From Cloacimonetes bacterium UBA5284 (GTDB lineage Bacteria > Cloacimonadota > Cloacimonadia > Cloacimonadales > Cloacimonadaceae), in NCBI GenBank assembly GCA_002410505.1, contig DHSO01000006.1, positions 62,145-117,232 on the forward strand: a stretch of 55,088 nucleotides of DNA. The letters are read 5' to 3'. A program made the translations under genes and the position numbers. The notes under the pieces were generated by a model. The model made no database searches. It saw only the letters and a list, made by a program, of their open reading frames with translations, and was not told the DNA's origin. Positions 1 through 8,335 of this stretch are shown one piece after another; positions within the stretch are counted from its first letter, which is position 1; every line of letters starts with the position of its first letter.

Positions 1-71
1 AGCGTTAATAATTAACGCTTGATGAAGAGGTGATGAACGCCGTCTAGACAGGGAGAAAAATGATGTAATTC
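1..71. repeat. 11-bp-unit array, copy A (cut by window edge)
   Basis: The sequence starts inside a 9-bp inverted repeat (agcgttaat, a, attaacgct; positions 1-19). It continues as 11-bp units of the form attaacgcttg, atgaagaggtg, atgaacgccgt. A tail, cagggagaaaaatgatgtaatt, ends at position 70. The same order of parts recurs at 13971-14081, where the array is exactly 11 bp longer. No gene covers either copy. Function is unknown; the left part lies outside the window. Confidence 0.85.
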
Positions 72-97
72 AGGTCTTTTTCGGTTTTTGCTGCTGG

Positions 98-133
98 TTT
101 TGCTACATCTTTTGCTACACTGTTTTTGCTACA
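98..133 (+). repeat. three copies of TTTTGCTACA
   Basis: The decamer ttttgctaca occurs three times at 98-107, 110-119 and 124-133 in the gene-free left edge. It lies just beyond the 3' end of the UPF0104 gene and next to array copy A. Function is unknown. It could be a short tandem repeat or a set of protein-binding sites. Confidence 0.7.
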
Positions 134-213
134 TGGATAAGTTTCGAAAGAAGTATCTGCATACGAGAAGCTAGGTTAAGCGTAAACATACGCTACGGCT
201 AGTGTGGGTGTAG

Positions 214-1122
214 CTACTCTCCCGGGCGCTTTGCCCTGAACAAGACTACAGCTCCAAAGATCGCCGGGATCACGTCCTGGAAGAAAAACAAACTGAGCGT
301 AGCGGCTACAGCCTGCTCCGAAGTAAAGCCATAGCTATCCAGAAAGTGGATGGCAAAGCCCTCGCGCAAGCCTAAACCGGAGACGGTGATGGGGATGGAA
401 TTGGACACATTTGTCAGTGCCATGGAAAGCCATGTATCCACAGCGGATATGGAACTCAAAACATTCAGGATTAGGTAATATTGCAGATACATTACTAAAG
501 TATTGGCGATTTGCAGGAGCATCATTCGGGGGGCCTGTACACCGTATGCGGGCAAATATCCGCGCCATTTATCCCGGCTATGCATAATTAACGCCGCCCA
601 GAAGGGCATAAACGCGGAAAATACGATCATTCCCAGCCGTAGCGACGCATTGATGCCCGGCAAGGTGAAATATGCCGCCACTGCCGCAAAAGTCCAGGTG
701 GACCAAGTCATAAACAATCGTTCTGTTGATGTAGAGATCAGCGAAGCCAGGATGCTACTGTTTTTCAAATAAAAGACTTTGGCGAAGGAGGCGTGTCCAC
801 CGGGGAGAACAAAACGCAGGGGTAATGCCAGCAGATAGGAGCTTACAACCTCTTTGGGATTGTATTCATAAGCGGGATTCAAGTGCAGAGCGCAACGCCA
901 GTTGTTGATCTGGATATAGTGTCTGAGGCAAGACAGCAGCATCACAATAATCGCTGTAGGCAAGGGCAGCAACAGCACCTGTTTCAAGGCTGCCCCCAGA
1001 TCGATGCGCCGGAATATCACATAGAGCAGAGCCAGAGAAAACAGCAGCCTCAGCACATAAGAAAAGCGCTTGATAGCCGGGTTTTTCAGCCTTTCATTCA
1101 GGGTTTGAAATCGTTCAAACAT
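214..1122 (-). CDS. UPF0104 / lysylphosphatidylglycerol synthase-like membrane protein
   Basis: A 302-residue polytopic inner-membrane protein with about seven to eight hydrophobic segments. Near the C-terminus (around residues 240-255) it has a GLGLREG motif, typical of the LPG-synthase transmembrane family (YbhN/UPF0104, AglD-like). Members act as lipid flippases or as the membrane part of aminoacyl-lipid synthases. The soluble aminoacyl-transferase domain is absent here. The ATG start is preceded by GGGAG and lies 25 bp inside the 3' end of the malic enzyme gene, so the two are probably cotranscribed. The substrate cannot be read from the sequence. Confidence 0.8.
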   Translation of the reverse strand: MFERFQTLNERLKNPAIKRFSYVLRLLFSLALLYVIFRRIDLGAALKQVLLLPLPTAIIVMLLSCLRHYIQINNWRCALHLNPAYEYNPKEVVSSYLLALPLRFVLPGGHASFAKVFYLKNSSILASLISTSTERLFMTWSTWTFAAVAAYFTLPGINASLRLGMIVFSAFMPFWAALIMHSRDKWRGYLPAYGVQAPRMMLLQIANTLVMYLQYYLILNVLSSISAVDTWLSMALTNVSNSIPITVSGLGLREGFAIHFLDSYGFTSEQAVAATLSLFFFQDVIPAIFGAVVLFRAKRPGE

Positions 1123-2555
1123 TTAGCAAAAATCTCCCGCAGCAGCTCGATCGGAGGTGCCTGGACATGCTCTTCGGCCATCATCCCGGCACACAATTCC
1201 CGGGTAGAGGCGATCTGCCTTAATGTACTCTGATACACTTCTTCGCGGCTCATCTGCAAGCGCGCCAATCCTTCTTTGATGGCTTGGACAGCTACATCTG
1301 CCGCCACATGGGCAAAGACCTTCGTCTCATCCATCTTGGGCACGATGTTATCAAAATCTATGCCCCGTTCTTCGGCAAAACGTGCCAGAGAATGTGCTGC
1401 CGCGATCGCCATGCCATCACTGATCTTCCGCGCCCTCACGGTCAAAACCCCTTTCAATATACCGGGAAAGCCCACAGAATTATTTACTTGATTGGGAAAA
1501 TCTCCCCTACCTGTAGCCACGATACGGGCTCCGGCTTTGTGCGCCTCATGCGGATAGATCTCGGGAACGGGATTGGCACAAGCGAATACGATGGAATCCT
1601 GTGCCATCATACTGATCCATTCCGGCTTGATGGTTCCGGGTCCCGGAGTGGAAAGCGCGATGAGCACATCGGCATCCCGCATGGCGTCTTCCATAGTGTT
1701 TATCTTTTGGGGATTCGTCTTTTGGGCCAATGCCCACTGTTTGTATTTACCGGGGTTTCCCCGAATATCATGCCTTGAAGAATGTAGCGCGCCTTTACTA
1801 TCAAAGATCACCATCCGGGCAGGATCCGCGCCTTCTTTCAGGAGAAAATCCGCGATGGTGCTGTTGGCAGCCCCCGCGCCAAAGAGGACAAAGGAACTCT
1901 GGGAAATCTTCCTTTGGGTAAGCTTAAGGGCGTTTATCACTCCGGCCAGAGTTACGCAAGCCGTGCCCTGAGCGTCGTCGTGCCACACCGGGATATCGCA
2001 GCTTTCACGCAGTTCATCCAATACCCGATAGCAATTCGGCTGAGAGATGTCTTCCAGATTCACCGCGCCCACACTGGGTTCCAGCATCTTTACAAAATCG
2101 ATCAACTTTTGTGCATCCGGCTTGCCCTCTGCGTCCCGGTTGTTCACGCACAAAGCGAAGGCGTCACAAGCACCAAGGTACTTCATCAGCATGGCTTTGC
2201 CTTCCATCACTCCCAAACCACCGGCGGGACCGCAATCGCCATCGCCCAATACCCTGGTACTGTCGCTGACTACAGCCACCATATTTCCGCGGTTCGACAA
2301 ACGATAGGACTCATCCTGATCCTCACGGATGGCGGTGGAGACCTTGGATACACCGGGTGTATACCATATATTGAACCAATTGAAGCCGTAGATGCCTGCC
2401 TTGGGTAGAGTCTGCATTTTGCCGGTGTAGAATGTGTGCATTGCTTCCGATGCTTCTTTCAGGAAAGCAGTTTGGGCGGCGGCAACTTTCTCTTCCGGAA
2501 GAATCCCCCGAAACATCTCCGCCAGGTTCGATAGATCAAGCTTCAGCTCTTGCAT
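1098..2555 (-). CDS. NAD(P)-dependent malic enzyme (oxaloacetate-decarboxylating)
   Basis: A 485-residue protein that would oxidatively decarboxylate malate to pyruvate in the cytoplasm. It has the N-terminal malic domain (WYTPGVSKVS near residues 66-75, then GDGDCGPAGGLGVMEGK). The Rossmann NAD(P)-binding domain has FGAGAANSTIADFL near residue 225. A later conserved run is FACANPVPEIYP. It lacks the phosphotransacetylase fusion seen in MaeB of enterobacteria. The start is fixed by GAGGAGC a few bases upstream of ATG. A TTGACA box lies at 2605-2610 but no good -10 follows. NAD versus NADP preference is not decidable here. Confidence 0.93.
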   Translation of the reverse strand: MQELKLDLSNLAEMFRGILPEEKVAAAQTAFLKEASEAMHTFYTGKMQTLPKAGIYGFNWFNIWYTPGVSKVSTAIREDQDESYRLSNRGNMVAVVSDSTRVLGDGDCGPAGGLGVMEGKAMLMKYLGACDAFALCVNNRDAEGKPDAQKLIDFVKMLEPSVGAVNLEDISQPNCYRVLDELRESCDIPVWHDDAQGTACVTLAGVINALKLTQRKISQSSFVLFGAGAANSTIADFLLKEGADPARMVIFDSKGALHSSRHDIRGNPGKYKQWALAQKTNPQKINTMEDAMRDADVLIALSTPGPGTIKPEWISMMAQDSIVFACANPVPEIYPHEAHKAGARIVATGRGDFPNQVNNSVGFPGILKGVLTVRARKISDGMAIAAAHSLARFAEERGIDFDNIVPKMDETKVFAHVAADVAVQAIKEGLARLQMSREEVYQSTLRQIASTRELCAGMMAEEHVQAPPIELLREIFAKCLNDFKP

Positions 2556-2664
2556 TAGAGCTCCTCGTAGTGTTTTGGTGAAAGCTATTTGGACGGCGCA
2601 TATTTGTCAAGCTCAGCGAGCATCCCGTGTATAGGGGCAGACTCCATTCCACCGGGCAAACAAA

Positions 2665-2692
2665 AAAGCCCCGGAGCTATGCTTGGGGCTTT
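2665..2692 (-). terminator. intrinsic terminator of eno
   Basis: Read on the minus strand, an AAAGCCCC / GGGGCTTT stem follows the enolase stop codon by about 20 bases and runs straight into a run of six T. The next gene downstream (malic enzyme) starts about 110 bp further on, so eno is probably monocistronic or last in its unit. Confidence 0.85.
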
Positions 2693-2713
2693 ATCCGGGG
2701 CTAATATGCTATC

Positions 2714-3997
2714 TTATTTTACCAGTTGTTTGATCACAGATTTTCCGGGGAAGATTGCCACTTCACCCAGTTCTTCTTCTATACGCAGAAGTTGGTTGTA
2801 TTTATCCACTCGTTCACTGCGTGAGATGCTTCCGGTCTTGATCTGTCCTGTGTTCATCGCCACGGCCAAATCCGCGATGAAGGTATCTCCGGTTTCGCCG
2901 CTGCGGTGCGACACAACGGTGGTCCAGCCCGCTTTGTGAGCGGTATTGATGGCATCGATGGTTTCGCTGACGCTACCGATCTGATTGAGTTTGATCAATA
3001 CGGAATTGGCGGCATTTTCGGCAATGCCTTTGCGGATCAGTTTGGGATTTGTCACCAGCAGATCGTCGCCCACCAGTTGGATTTTGCCTCCCAGGCGTTT
3101 ATTGAGGAGCTTCCAGCCTGCCCAGTCGTTTTCTGCCAGGCCGTCTTCGAGGGAGCAGATGGGGTATTTGGCCACAATGTCTTCGTAATATGAGATCAGT
3201 TCTTCGCTGGAGAGCACTTTGCCGTCGATGGCATATTTACCGTCCTTTTGCACAAAGGATGAGGCAGCGGCATCGAGAGCAATATATATCTCTTCACCGG
3301 GTTTGTATCCAGCTTTGGTAATGGCTTCCACGATCACGATCAGAGCCTCCTCGTTTGAGGCGAGATTTGGGGCAAAACCGCCTTCATCGCCCACGGAGGT
3401 AGCCAGTCCGCGACCCTTCAGGATGGCTTTCAAGCTGTGGAAAACCTCGGCATTCATGCGCAGCGCTTCCCGGAAAGTCTTCGCACCCAAAGGCATTACC
3501 ATAAATTCTTGAATATCCACGTTGTTGTCCGCATGTTCGCCGCCGTTGATGATGTTACTCATTGGAACGGGTAGAGTGAGGGCGTTTACACCGCCCAGAT
3601 AGCGATACAGCGGGATGTCCAGTTCCATGGCAGAAGCACGGGCAGCCGCCATCGAGACGGCTAGGATGGCATTTGCGCCCAGCTTGGCCTTGTTTTCTGT
3701 GGCATCGAGTTCCAGCATCATTTTGTCCAGATTGGCCTGCAATTGGGATTCCATGCCCAGCAGTTCCGGCCCGATGATCTCATCGACGTTTTGCACGGCC
3801 TTCAAAACACCTTTGCCCATGTAGCGGCTTTTGTCGCCATCACGAAGCTCGATAGCTTCACGTTCGCCGGTGGATGCGCCACTGGGCACACCAGCTCGGG
3901 CACTGACGCCGCTTTCCAGATGTATATCGGCTTCCACGGTGGGGTTTCCCCGTGAATCCAGTATTTCGCGTCCTTTAATATATATTATCTCGGACAT
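2714..3997 (-). CDS. eno: enolase
   Basis: A full-length 427-residue enolase converting 2-phosphoglycerate to phosphoenolpyruvate in glycolysis/gluconeogenesis. Family landmarks are present: REILDSRGNPTVE at the N-terminus, SGASTGEREA, the acidic Mg ligands around SLEDGLAENDW and QLVGDDLLVTN, and the signature IKLNQIGSVSET followed by SHRSGETGDTFIADLAV. The ATG is preceded by a strong GAGGAGG Shine-Dalgarno. A well-formed promoter lies at 4069-4096 and an intrinsic terminator at 2665-2692. The window also carries gpmA and tpiA, but they are dispersed rather than in one glycolytic operon. Confidence 0.98.
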   Translation of the reverse strand: MSEIIYIKGREILDSRGNPTVEADIHLESGVSARAGVPSGASTGEREAIELRDGDKSRYMGKGVLKAVQNVDEIIGPELLGMESQLQANLDKMMLELDATENKAKLGANAILAVSMAAARASAMELDIPLYRYLGGVNALTLPVPMSNIINGGEHADNNVDIQEFMVMPLGAKTFREALRMNAEVFHSLKAILKGRGLATSVGDEGGFAPNLASNEEALIVIVEAITKAGYKPGEEIYIALDAAASSFVQKDGKYAIDGKVLSSEELISYYEDIVAKYPICSLEDGLAENDWAGWKLLNKRLGGKIQLVGDDLLVTNPKLIRKGIAENAANSVLIKLNQIGSVSETIDAINTAHKAGWTTVVSHRSGETGDTFIADLAVAMNTGQIKTGSISRSERVDKYNQLLRIEEELGEVAIFPGKSVIKQLVK

Positions 3998-4032
3998 TTT
4001 TCCTCCTCAGGGATCTATTCTATTAAAACCTG

Positions 4033-4061
4033 CGGGCACAGATTTGATTTTACTTTGCCCG
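4033..4061 (-). other. inverted repeat: eno leader hairpin or terminator of the upstream gene
   Basis: CGGGCA pairs with TGCCCG across a 17-base loop. The stem begins at the predicted transcription start of the eno promoter (4069-4096), so the eno mRNA could open with this hairpin. Alternatively it ends transcription of the C_GCAxxG_C_C gene, as CAGGTTTT follows it. Both readings fit. Confidence 0.5.
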
Positions 4062-4068
4062 TATACAA

Positions 4069-4096
4069 ATGATATCTCGTTCTTACAAAATGTCAA
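4069..4096 (-). promoter_or_regulatory. sigma-70-type promoter for eno
   Basis: On the minus strand the -35 TTGACA (4091-4096) and -10 TATCAT (4069-4074) are separated by 16 bp, a close match to the sigma-70 consensus. The -35 overlaps the last codons of the upstream gene. Transcription would begin near 4062. Confidence 0.65.
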
Positions 4097-4538
4097 GTTC
4101 GCGCAGCATTTCAGAAACAATCTGAACGGCACCGCTAACGCAATTTGGGCAACGTTCTGCCATAATTCCGGCATCGCGGGCGGCATGTTTTTGCACGGGA
4201 TCGGTGGGATCGATCTGCAGGATGTCCCGGCAATCGAGATTGCCAAAGCGATTTTGCCAGCGGAGGATCAATTCCCTGTTTAGTGCGCCGATCTCGTCTT
4301 TGGCTTCGGGACTGTATTCACAAAAACCAGCAGCCAGGCCCAGAGCCATCATCGCGCCGGTTAGGGCTCCACAAGTGCTGCCGATTTGCATACCTCCACC
4401 GAATGTGGAAGATATCTTCAGAGCGGTCTTTTCGTGCAGCCCCAAAGCGGGAGCCAGAGCGGCAAACACACTCTGCGCACAGTTGTAGCCAATCTCGAAA
4501 GTCGTTAGTGCCTTTGCTTCTATCTGTTTGAATTTCAT
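4083..4538 (-). CDS. C_GCAxxG_C_C family (putative redox) protein
   Basis: A 151-residue soluble protein of the C_GCAxxG_C_C family. It shows the spaced cysteines that define the family: NCAQSVFAA near residue 19, GGGMQIGSTCGALTGA near residues 47-62, then LDCRDIL and a C-terminal RCPNCVSGAV. Family members are small, probably metal-binding or redox-active proteins of unknown reaction, common in anaerobes. The ATG lies 4 bases past the stop of the preceding secreted-protein gene and has no clear Shine-Dalgarno, which suggests translational coupling. Confidence 0.85.
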   Translation of the reverse strand: MKFKQIEAKALTTFEIGYNCAQSVFAALAPALGLHEKTALKISSTFGGGMQIGSTCGALTGAMMALGLAAGFCEYSPEAKDEIGALNRELILRWQNRFGNLDCRDILQIDPTDPVQKHAARDAGIMAERCPNCVSGAVQIVSEMLRELDIL

Positions 4539-4542
4539 GACA

Positions 4543-7092
4543 CTATTTTGTGATGATTATCTTCTTGTTGATGCGTTGCTTACCATCGTTTTCAACGCGC
4601 ATGAAATAGACTCCACTGCCCAGATCCCTACCGCTGCTGTCCTTACCGTTCCATGTGCTCTTTTCGTTTTGCAGAATGCTTTCATGAACCAATTGACCGC
4701 GGATATTGTAGATCTTCAGCTTGGGTTTGTCCATACCTTTCACGTTTAAGTGCAAGGCATTGTTGTTTTTGAAGCTAACCGGGTTTGGATACACGGAAAG
4801 TTGAGGCTGCTGGACCATATCTTCGTTTGATGAAGTAAGCGTGATTGTCACAACATTGCTGGGTTCGGATTCAATATCGCCATTTGTGGCTACCAGCCAG
4901 AAATCGTAACTGCCGTCTCCGGTTACGCCCCAAAGGGTCCAGGATGTGTGAAAACTGGGAATAGTAGTGTACATTTGGGGCTCTTCCCCGCTTCTTTGCC
5001 AGTAAAGTGTGTAAACTTCAAATTCATTTTCCGTCAGAGCCGGCGGATTCCACCAAAGTTCCAGATTGTAGGATGTTTCATCCACAAACTCGCTGCGCAT
5101 TCTCAGATCTGTGGGACGTGGTTCAGGATTTCGGAAAAACATGTATCTGAGCCCCTCTTCGGGTTCTTCCACTTCCAACATAATACTCACGCTGCCATCC
5201 GTAATCACGTACATCCGCTCGTAATCCACACCCACATTACGGCGCAGCAATTGGTTCCAGGATTGATCCATCGTTACCAAAGTGCGGTCTCCGGCGTCAT
5301 CGATGCTTGCACCAACGATGTATTCCACCGGTTCGCCATTCTCCACATAATGCTGTTGCCAGGTGTAGCTATGAGTAAAATTGTCGATTTGGTCGTAGAT
5401 CTGGTCAAAGCCAAAATTCACTGTTTGCCACTGCTCACCGTCATATTCGTCATGACGATAGATATAGCGGTAATCGCCCTCGTCATAGAAATAATCGACG
5501 GTCTCGGGGGCCAAGAAAAGTACGCTTTTGTAAACCGGGAAGACCTCGTGGCCATTGATGATCTCGCTTTCACCTCTCTGTTCTTTGAGGTAGTGTTGCC
5601 AAGCATCGATGTAAATCTCTCCCATATTGATGTCTTCCCCGGCGGAGGCATCGAACTGAGTTGGGTTCACAAGGCTGCCGGGCGCAGCGAAAATCTGAAG
5701 ATCGGAGGTCGACCCCATGATGAGGGCGTAGAAAGTGCTTGAGATTTCCGTCTCGAATTCAAAGGGATTGCCGGAAAGAGGGTGAGCTTCCAGGATCCCG
5801 CCGCTTTGAGGATCTACCAGTAGCATAGTGAGTTCAGAAGGCGATATTTCGTCGTAATCCTCTGTATCCCAAGCGAATGATCCACTGATATTGATGCTCG
5901 GTTGAGCTTCGAACCAAGGCTCAAAGTCAACTGTGGGCAGGCTGGCATTGTCATTTTGATCCATAATGCCGATGCCGATCTCAAAGGGCGTGTAGACCCC
6001 CCAATCGTTGTTTTCAGCTTTGATCACATTCTCACTGGCAGTATAGCTGGCGCAGACCACAGAGTGCAGAGTGTTGCTCTCATCGATGTTGTCCTGAATG
6101 ATGTTTTGTCCATAGGCAAAGGGATGGTTTAGAGCCATATCACCCAGCACGGGCACGGCGTTGCTGGTGATATAGAAAGCAGTGAAGTTTCCTGTGAGAG
6201 TGTTGCCGGCCACATAAGGCATGGATGTGGCTCCGCCGATCATCATGCCGGCACCGCTATTGGCGTCTCCGGGGATAAAGTTGTTTATGATGAGGTTGTC
6301 GTGCACGATCCCGCTTGCGTTCAAGAGATAGATGCCGGTGAGGTTACCCTCAATGTGGTTGAAGCGGATGCTAGCGTTTATCGCTCCTGCACCCACAACG
6401 TCCCAGGCTGTGATGCCTTGCTTGAAATTGTCGTGGATATAGTTGTATTCGATGATGGGATTGTTTTGACCACCCGTAGATTGGTTTGCCAGCTGGATCG
6501 CACCATAGTATTGAGTAACGGTACCGTTGTAGCGCACTTCGTTGTGGTGGATCCAGGCATTGCTGTTCTGGGGCACCAATATGCCGTTTTGCATGGTGTG
6601 CTCGATTATATTGTGATGCACATTCATCGGCGCAGGATTTGAATTGCCTATGCCATATAGATGCAGTCCGCGTTGGTTGTAGCTAAAGCGGCTGTAGGAG
6701 ACCTCCATGGGGGAATCCACGGCGTTGATACCGTATTCGGCATATTCCACCACAATGTGCATAAAATTGCTCTGTTCGGTTTCATTCTCCAGGCGAATCC
6801 CTTTCCACAGCTCAGTGGGGGGATTCTGGGCGTTTTCAAAGCGAATGCTGTCGGTCTCGGTGCCGATGGCCTGAATGCTGCCTTCGGCATTGATGCGGAA
6901 ATTGCCCATGGCTTGAACTAATACGCCGGGCTCGATGCTGAGGGTGGAGCCGGCAGGGACGCTAACGTCTCCCACCAGGATGTAGGGATTATTCTCCGGG
7001 CTCCAAGTGCCGCTCTGCTCTCCACTCACATCGAGAGCAGACAGCGCAGAGCATATTATAAATGCGAATAACAGAGTAATATATGTCTTCAT
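4543..7092 (-). CDS. secreted right-handed beta-helix protein with FnIII-like and C-terminal sorting domain
   Basis: I place the start at 7092, giving 849 residues, because AAGGAG lies just upstream and the protein then opens with a Sec signal peptide (MKTYITLLFAFIICSALSA). An in-frame ATG at 7257 would run through the ferredoxin gene and is rejected. Residues about 30-430 carry many short N-rich repeats (NNWIHHNEVRYN-like) typical of parallel beta-helix/NosD proteins. A fibronectin-type-III-like stretch lies near 670-770. The last ~75 residues (YPNPV, LKIYNIRGQLV, WNGKDSSGRDLGSGVYF, IIITK) form a FlgD-like C-terminal sorting domain used for type IX-like export. A cell-surface or released role is likely; the ligand is unknown. 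Confidence 0.85.
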   Translation of the reverse strand: MKTYITLLFAFIICSALSALDVSGEQSGTWSPENNPYILVGDVSVPAGSTLSIEPGVLVQAMGNFRINAEGSIQAIGTETDSIRFENAQNPPTELWKGIRLENETEQSNFMHIVVEYAEYGINAVDSPMEVSYSRFSYNQRGLHLYGIGNSNPAPMNVHHNIIEHTMQNGILVPQNSNAWIHHNEVRYNGTVTQYYGAIQLANQSTGGQNNPIIEYNYIHDNFKQGITAWDVVGAGAINASIRFNHIEGNLTGIYLLNASGIVHDNLIINNFIPGDANSGAGMMIGGATSMPYVAGNTLTGNFTAFYITSNAVPVLGDMALNHPFAYGQNIIQDNIDESNTLHSVVCASYTASENVIKAENNDWGVYTPFEIGIGIMDQNDNASLPTVDFEPWFEAQPSINISGSFAWDTEDYDEISPSELTMLLVDPQSGGILEAHPLSGNPFEFETEISSTFYALIMGSTSDLQIFAAPGSLVNPTQFDASAGEDINMGEIYIDAWQHYLKEQRGESEIINGHEVFPVYKSVLFLAPETVDYFYDEGDYRYIYRHDEYDGEQWQTVNFGFDQIYDQIDNFTHSYTWQQHYVENGEPVEYIVGASIDDAGDRTLVTMDQSWNQLLRRNVGVDYERMYVITDGSVSIMLEVEEPEEGLRYMFFRNPEPRPTDLRMRSEFVDETSYNLELWWNPPALTENEFEVYTLYWQRSGEEPQMYTTIPSFHTSWTLWGVTGDGSYDFWLVATNGDIESEPSNVVTITLTSSNEDMVQQPQLSVYPNPVSFKNNNALHLNVKGMDKPKLKIYNIRGQLVHESILQNEKSTWNGKDSSGRDLGSGVYFMRVENDGKQRINKKIIITK

Positions 7093-7168
7093 GAAAATCT
7101 CCTTCTTAACTAAAAGGTGGAGAGGCTGCAATGCTGGCCACTCCACCTGAATCTGTTGAGTAATTGGT

Positions 7169-7339
7169 TTACTCGCTGATGGCTGATACCGGACATGTGG
7201 CAATGCAAGCACCGCAATCAATGCAGGTTCCTTCATCACAATCAGCCTTGCCATCAACCATGCTCAAAGCGCTGACGGGACATACATCCACGCATGCTCC
7301 ACAGCCGATGCAGGTTTCTTTATCAATTTTAACTGCCAT
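7169..7339 (-). CDS. 2[4Fe-4S] ferredoxin, 56 residues
   Basis: A short bacterial-type ferredoxin of 56 residues starting MAVKIDKETCIGCG. Two CxxCxxCxxxCP clusters are present: CIGCGACVDVCP in the first half and CIDCGACIATCP in the second. The ATG is preceded by AAGGAGT. It would carry low-potential electrons for pyruvate or 2-oxoacid ferredoxin oxidoreductases and hydrogenases, as expected in an anaerobic fermenter. It stands between gpmA and the beta-helix gene with about 75 bp to the latter. An AGTCAA (minus-strand TTGACT) lies at 7389-7394, without a convincing -10. Confidence 0.95.
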   Translation of the reverse strand: MAVKIDKETCIGCGACVDVCPVSALSMVDGKADCDEGTCIDCGACIATCPVSAISE

Positions 7340-7450
7340 GATAAGACTCCTTCATGTTTTTTTGCCAGCTTCTGAGCAGATGGATATTAGTCAAGCTTTT
7401 TTGAGCAAGTGTTTTTCAGCCGGTAGAATATCACGGTTTTTGAACGGATA

Positions 7451-7470
7451 AAAACCCCAAAGAGGGGGGC
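7451..7470 (-). terminator. short intrinsic terminator after gpmA
   Basis: On the minus strand CCCC, TCTTT, GGGG is followed by TTTTTA, about 30 bases past the gpmA stop. The stem is only 4-5 bp, so strength is uncertain. Confidence 0.5.
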
Positions 7471-7499
7471 TTGATATAGCATCCCGCTCTAGTTTGCAA

Positions 7500-8249
7500 T
7501 TATCCTTTGGCTTTACCTTGATTTGCTACCTTGTTTGCTGCCGCTTTTAACTCTTCCTCGGCGGCGAGATAATAGCGATTGTGGACTTTGAGATCTTTAT
7601 CGAATTCATAGATCAAGGGAATCCCGGTGGGGATATTCAGGCTCACGATCTCGCTGTCGGAAAGCTGATCCAGAGTTTTCACGATGGCACGAAGGCTGTT
7701 GCCATGCGCAGTCACCACCATTTTGCGGCCAGCTGCCAGACGCGGGATGATCACTTCATTCCAAAATGGCATGGTGCGCGCTACGGTGTCTTTCAGAGAT
7801 TCACAGAGCGGAATATGCTCCTCTTCCAGATGGCTGTAGCGGGGATCTCGACCGGGATAGCGTACATCACTTTTTTCCAGCGGGGGAGGCGGTGTATCGT
7901 AGCTTCTGCGCCAGACCAGAACTTGATCTTCGCCATATTTGGCGGCGGTCTCGGATTTGTTCAAGCCCTGTAAGGCACCATAATGACGCTCATTTAGCCG
8001 CCAATCGTGCTGAATGGGAGCATACATCAGATCCATTTCGTCCAGCACCAGCCACAAGGTGCGGATAGCGCGTTTTAGCACCGAAGTATGTGCTTCATCG
8101 AAGCTGAAACCCGCTTCTTTGAGGCGCCTACCTGCTTCACGAGCCTCCAGCACACCTTTTTCGGATAAGTCCACATCGGTCCAGCCGGTGAAGAGATTGG
8201 CTTTGTTCCATTCGCTCTCACCGTGCCTGATCAATACTATTTTATACAT
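7500..8249 (-). CDS. gpmA: 2,3-bisphosphoglycerate-dependent phosphoglycerate mutase
   Basis: A 249-residue enzyme interconverting 3- and 2-phosphoglycerate. It begins with the histidine-phosphatase motif LIRHGESEWN (phospho-histidine near residue 9), followed by FTGWTDVDLSEKG. The family run LNERHYGALQGLNKSETA and the second catalytic histidine in TAHGNSLRAIV are intact. The length matches dPGM rather than short phosphatases. The start is set by AAAGGAG. An 8-bp inverted repeat lies directly upstream of the ribosome-binding site (8273-8309). Confidence 0.97.
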   Translation of the reverse strand: MYKIVLIRHGESEWNKANLFTGWTDVDLSEKGVLEAREAGRRLKEAGFSFDEAHTSVLKRAIRTLWLVLDEMDLMYAPIQHDWRLNERHYGALQGLNKSETAAKYGEDQVLVWRRSYDTPPPPLEKSDVRYPGRDPRYSHLEEEHIPLCESLKDTVARTMPFWNEVIIPRLAAGRKMVVTAHGNSLRAIVKTLDQLSDSEIVSLNIPTGIPLIYEFDKDLKVHNRYYLAAEEELKAAANKVANQGKAKG

Positions 8250-8272
8250 GTATTTACTCCTTTAGATTATTG

Positions 8273-8309
8273 ACTGTTCGCAGCGACACAGATCCCCGGT
8301 ACGAACAGT
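8273..8309 (-). promoter_or_regulatory. inverted repeat in the gpmA leader
   Basis: ACTGTTCG (8273-8280) and CGAACAGT (8302-8309) are perfect complements separated by 21 bases. They end about 8 bases before the gpmA Shine-Dalgarno. No T tract follows, so a terminator is unlikely. It could be an operator or a leader stem affecting gpmA translation. Confidence 0.45.
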
Positions 8310-8335
8310 GCCGCAGGGATCATTTGTCTTGAGCC

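Noticed and set aside
7093..7257. Upstream extension of the beta-helix gene to an ATG at 7257
   Set aside because: It would overlap the ferredoxin gene in another frame and place a non-signal sequence ahead of a clear signal peptide that has its own Shine-Dalgarno.
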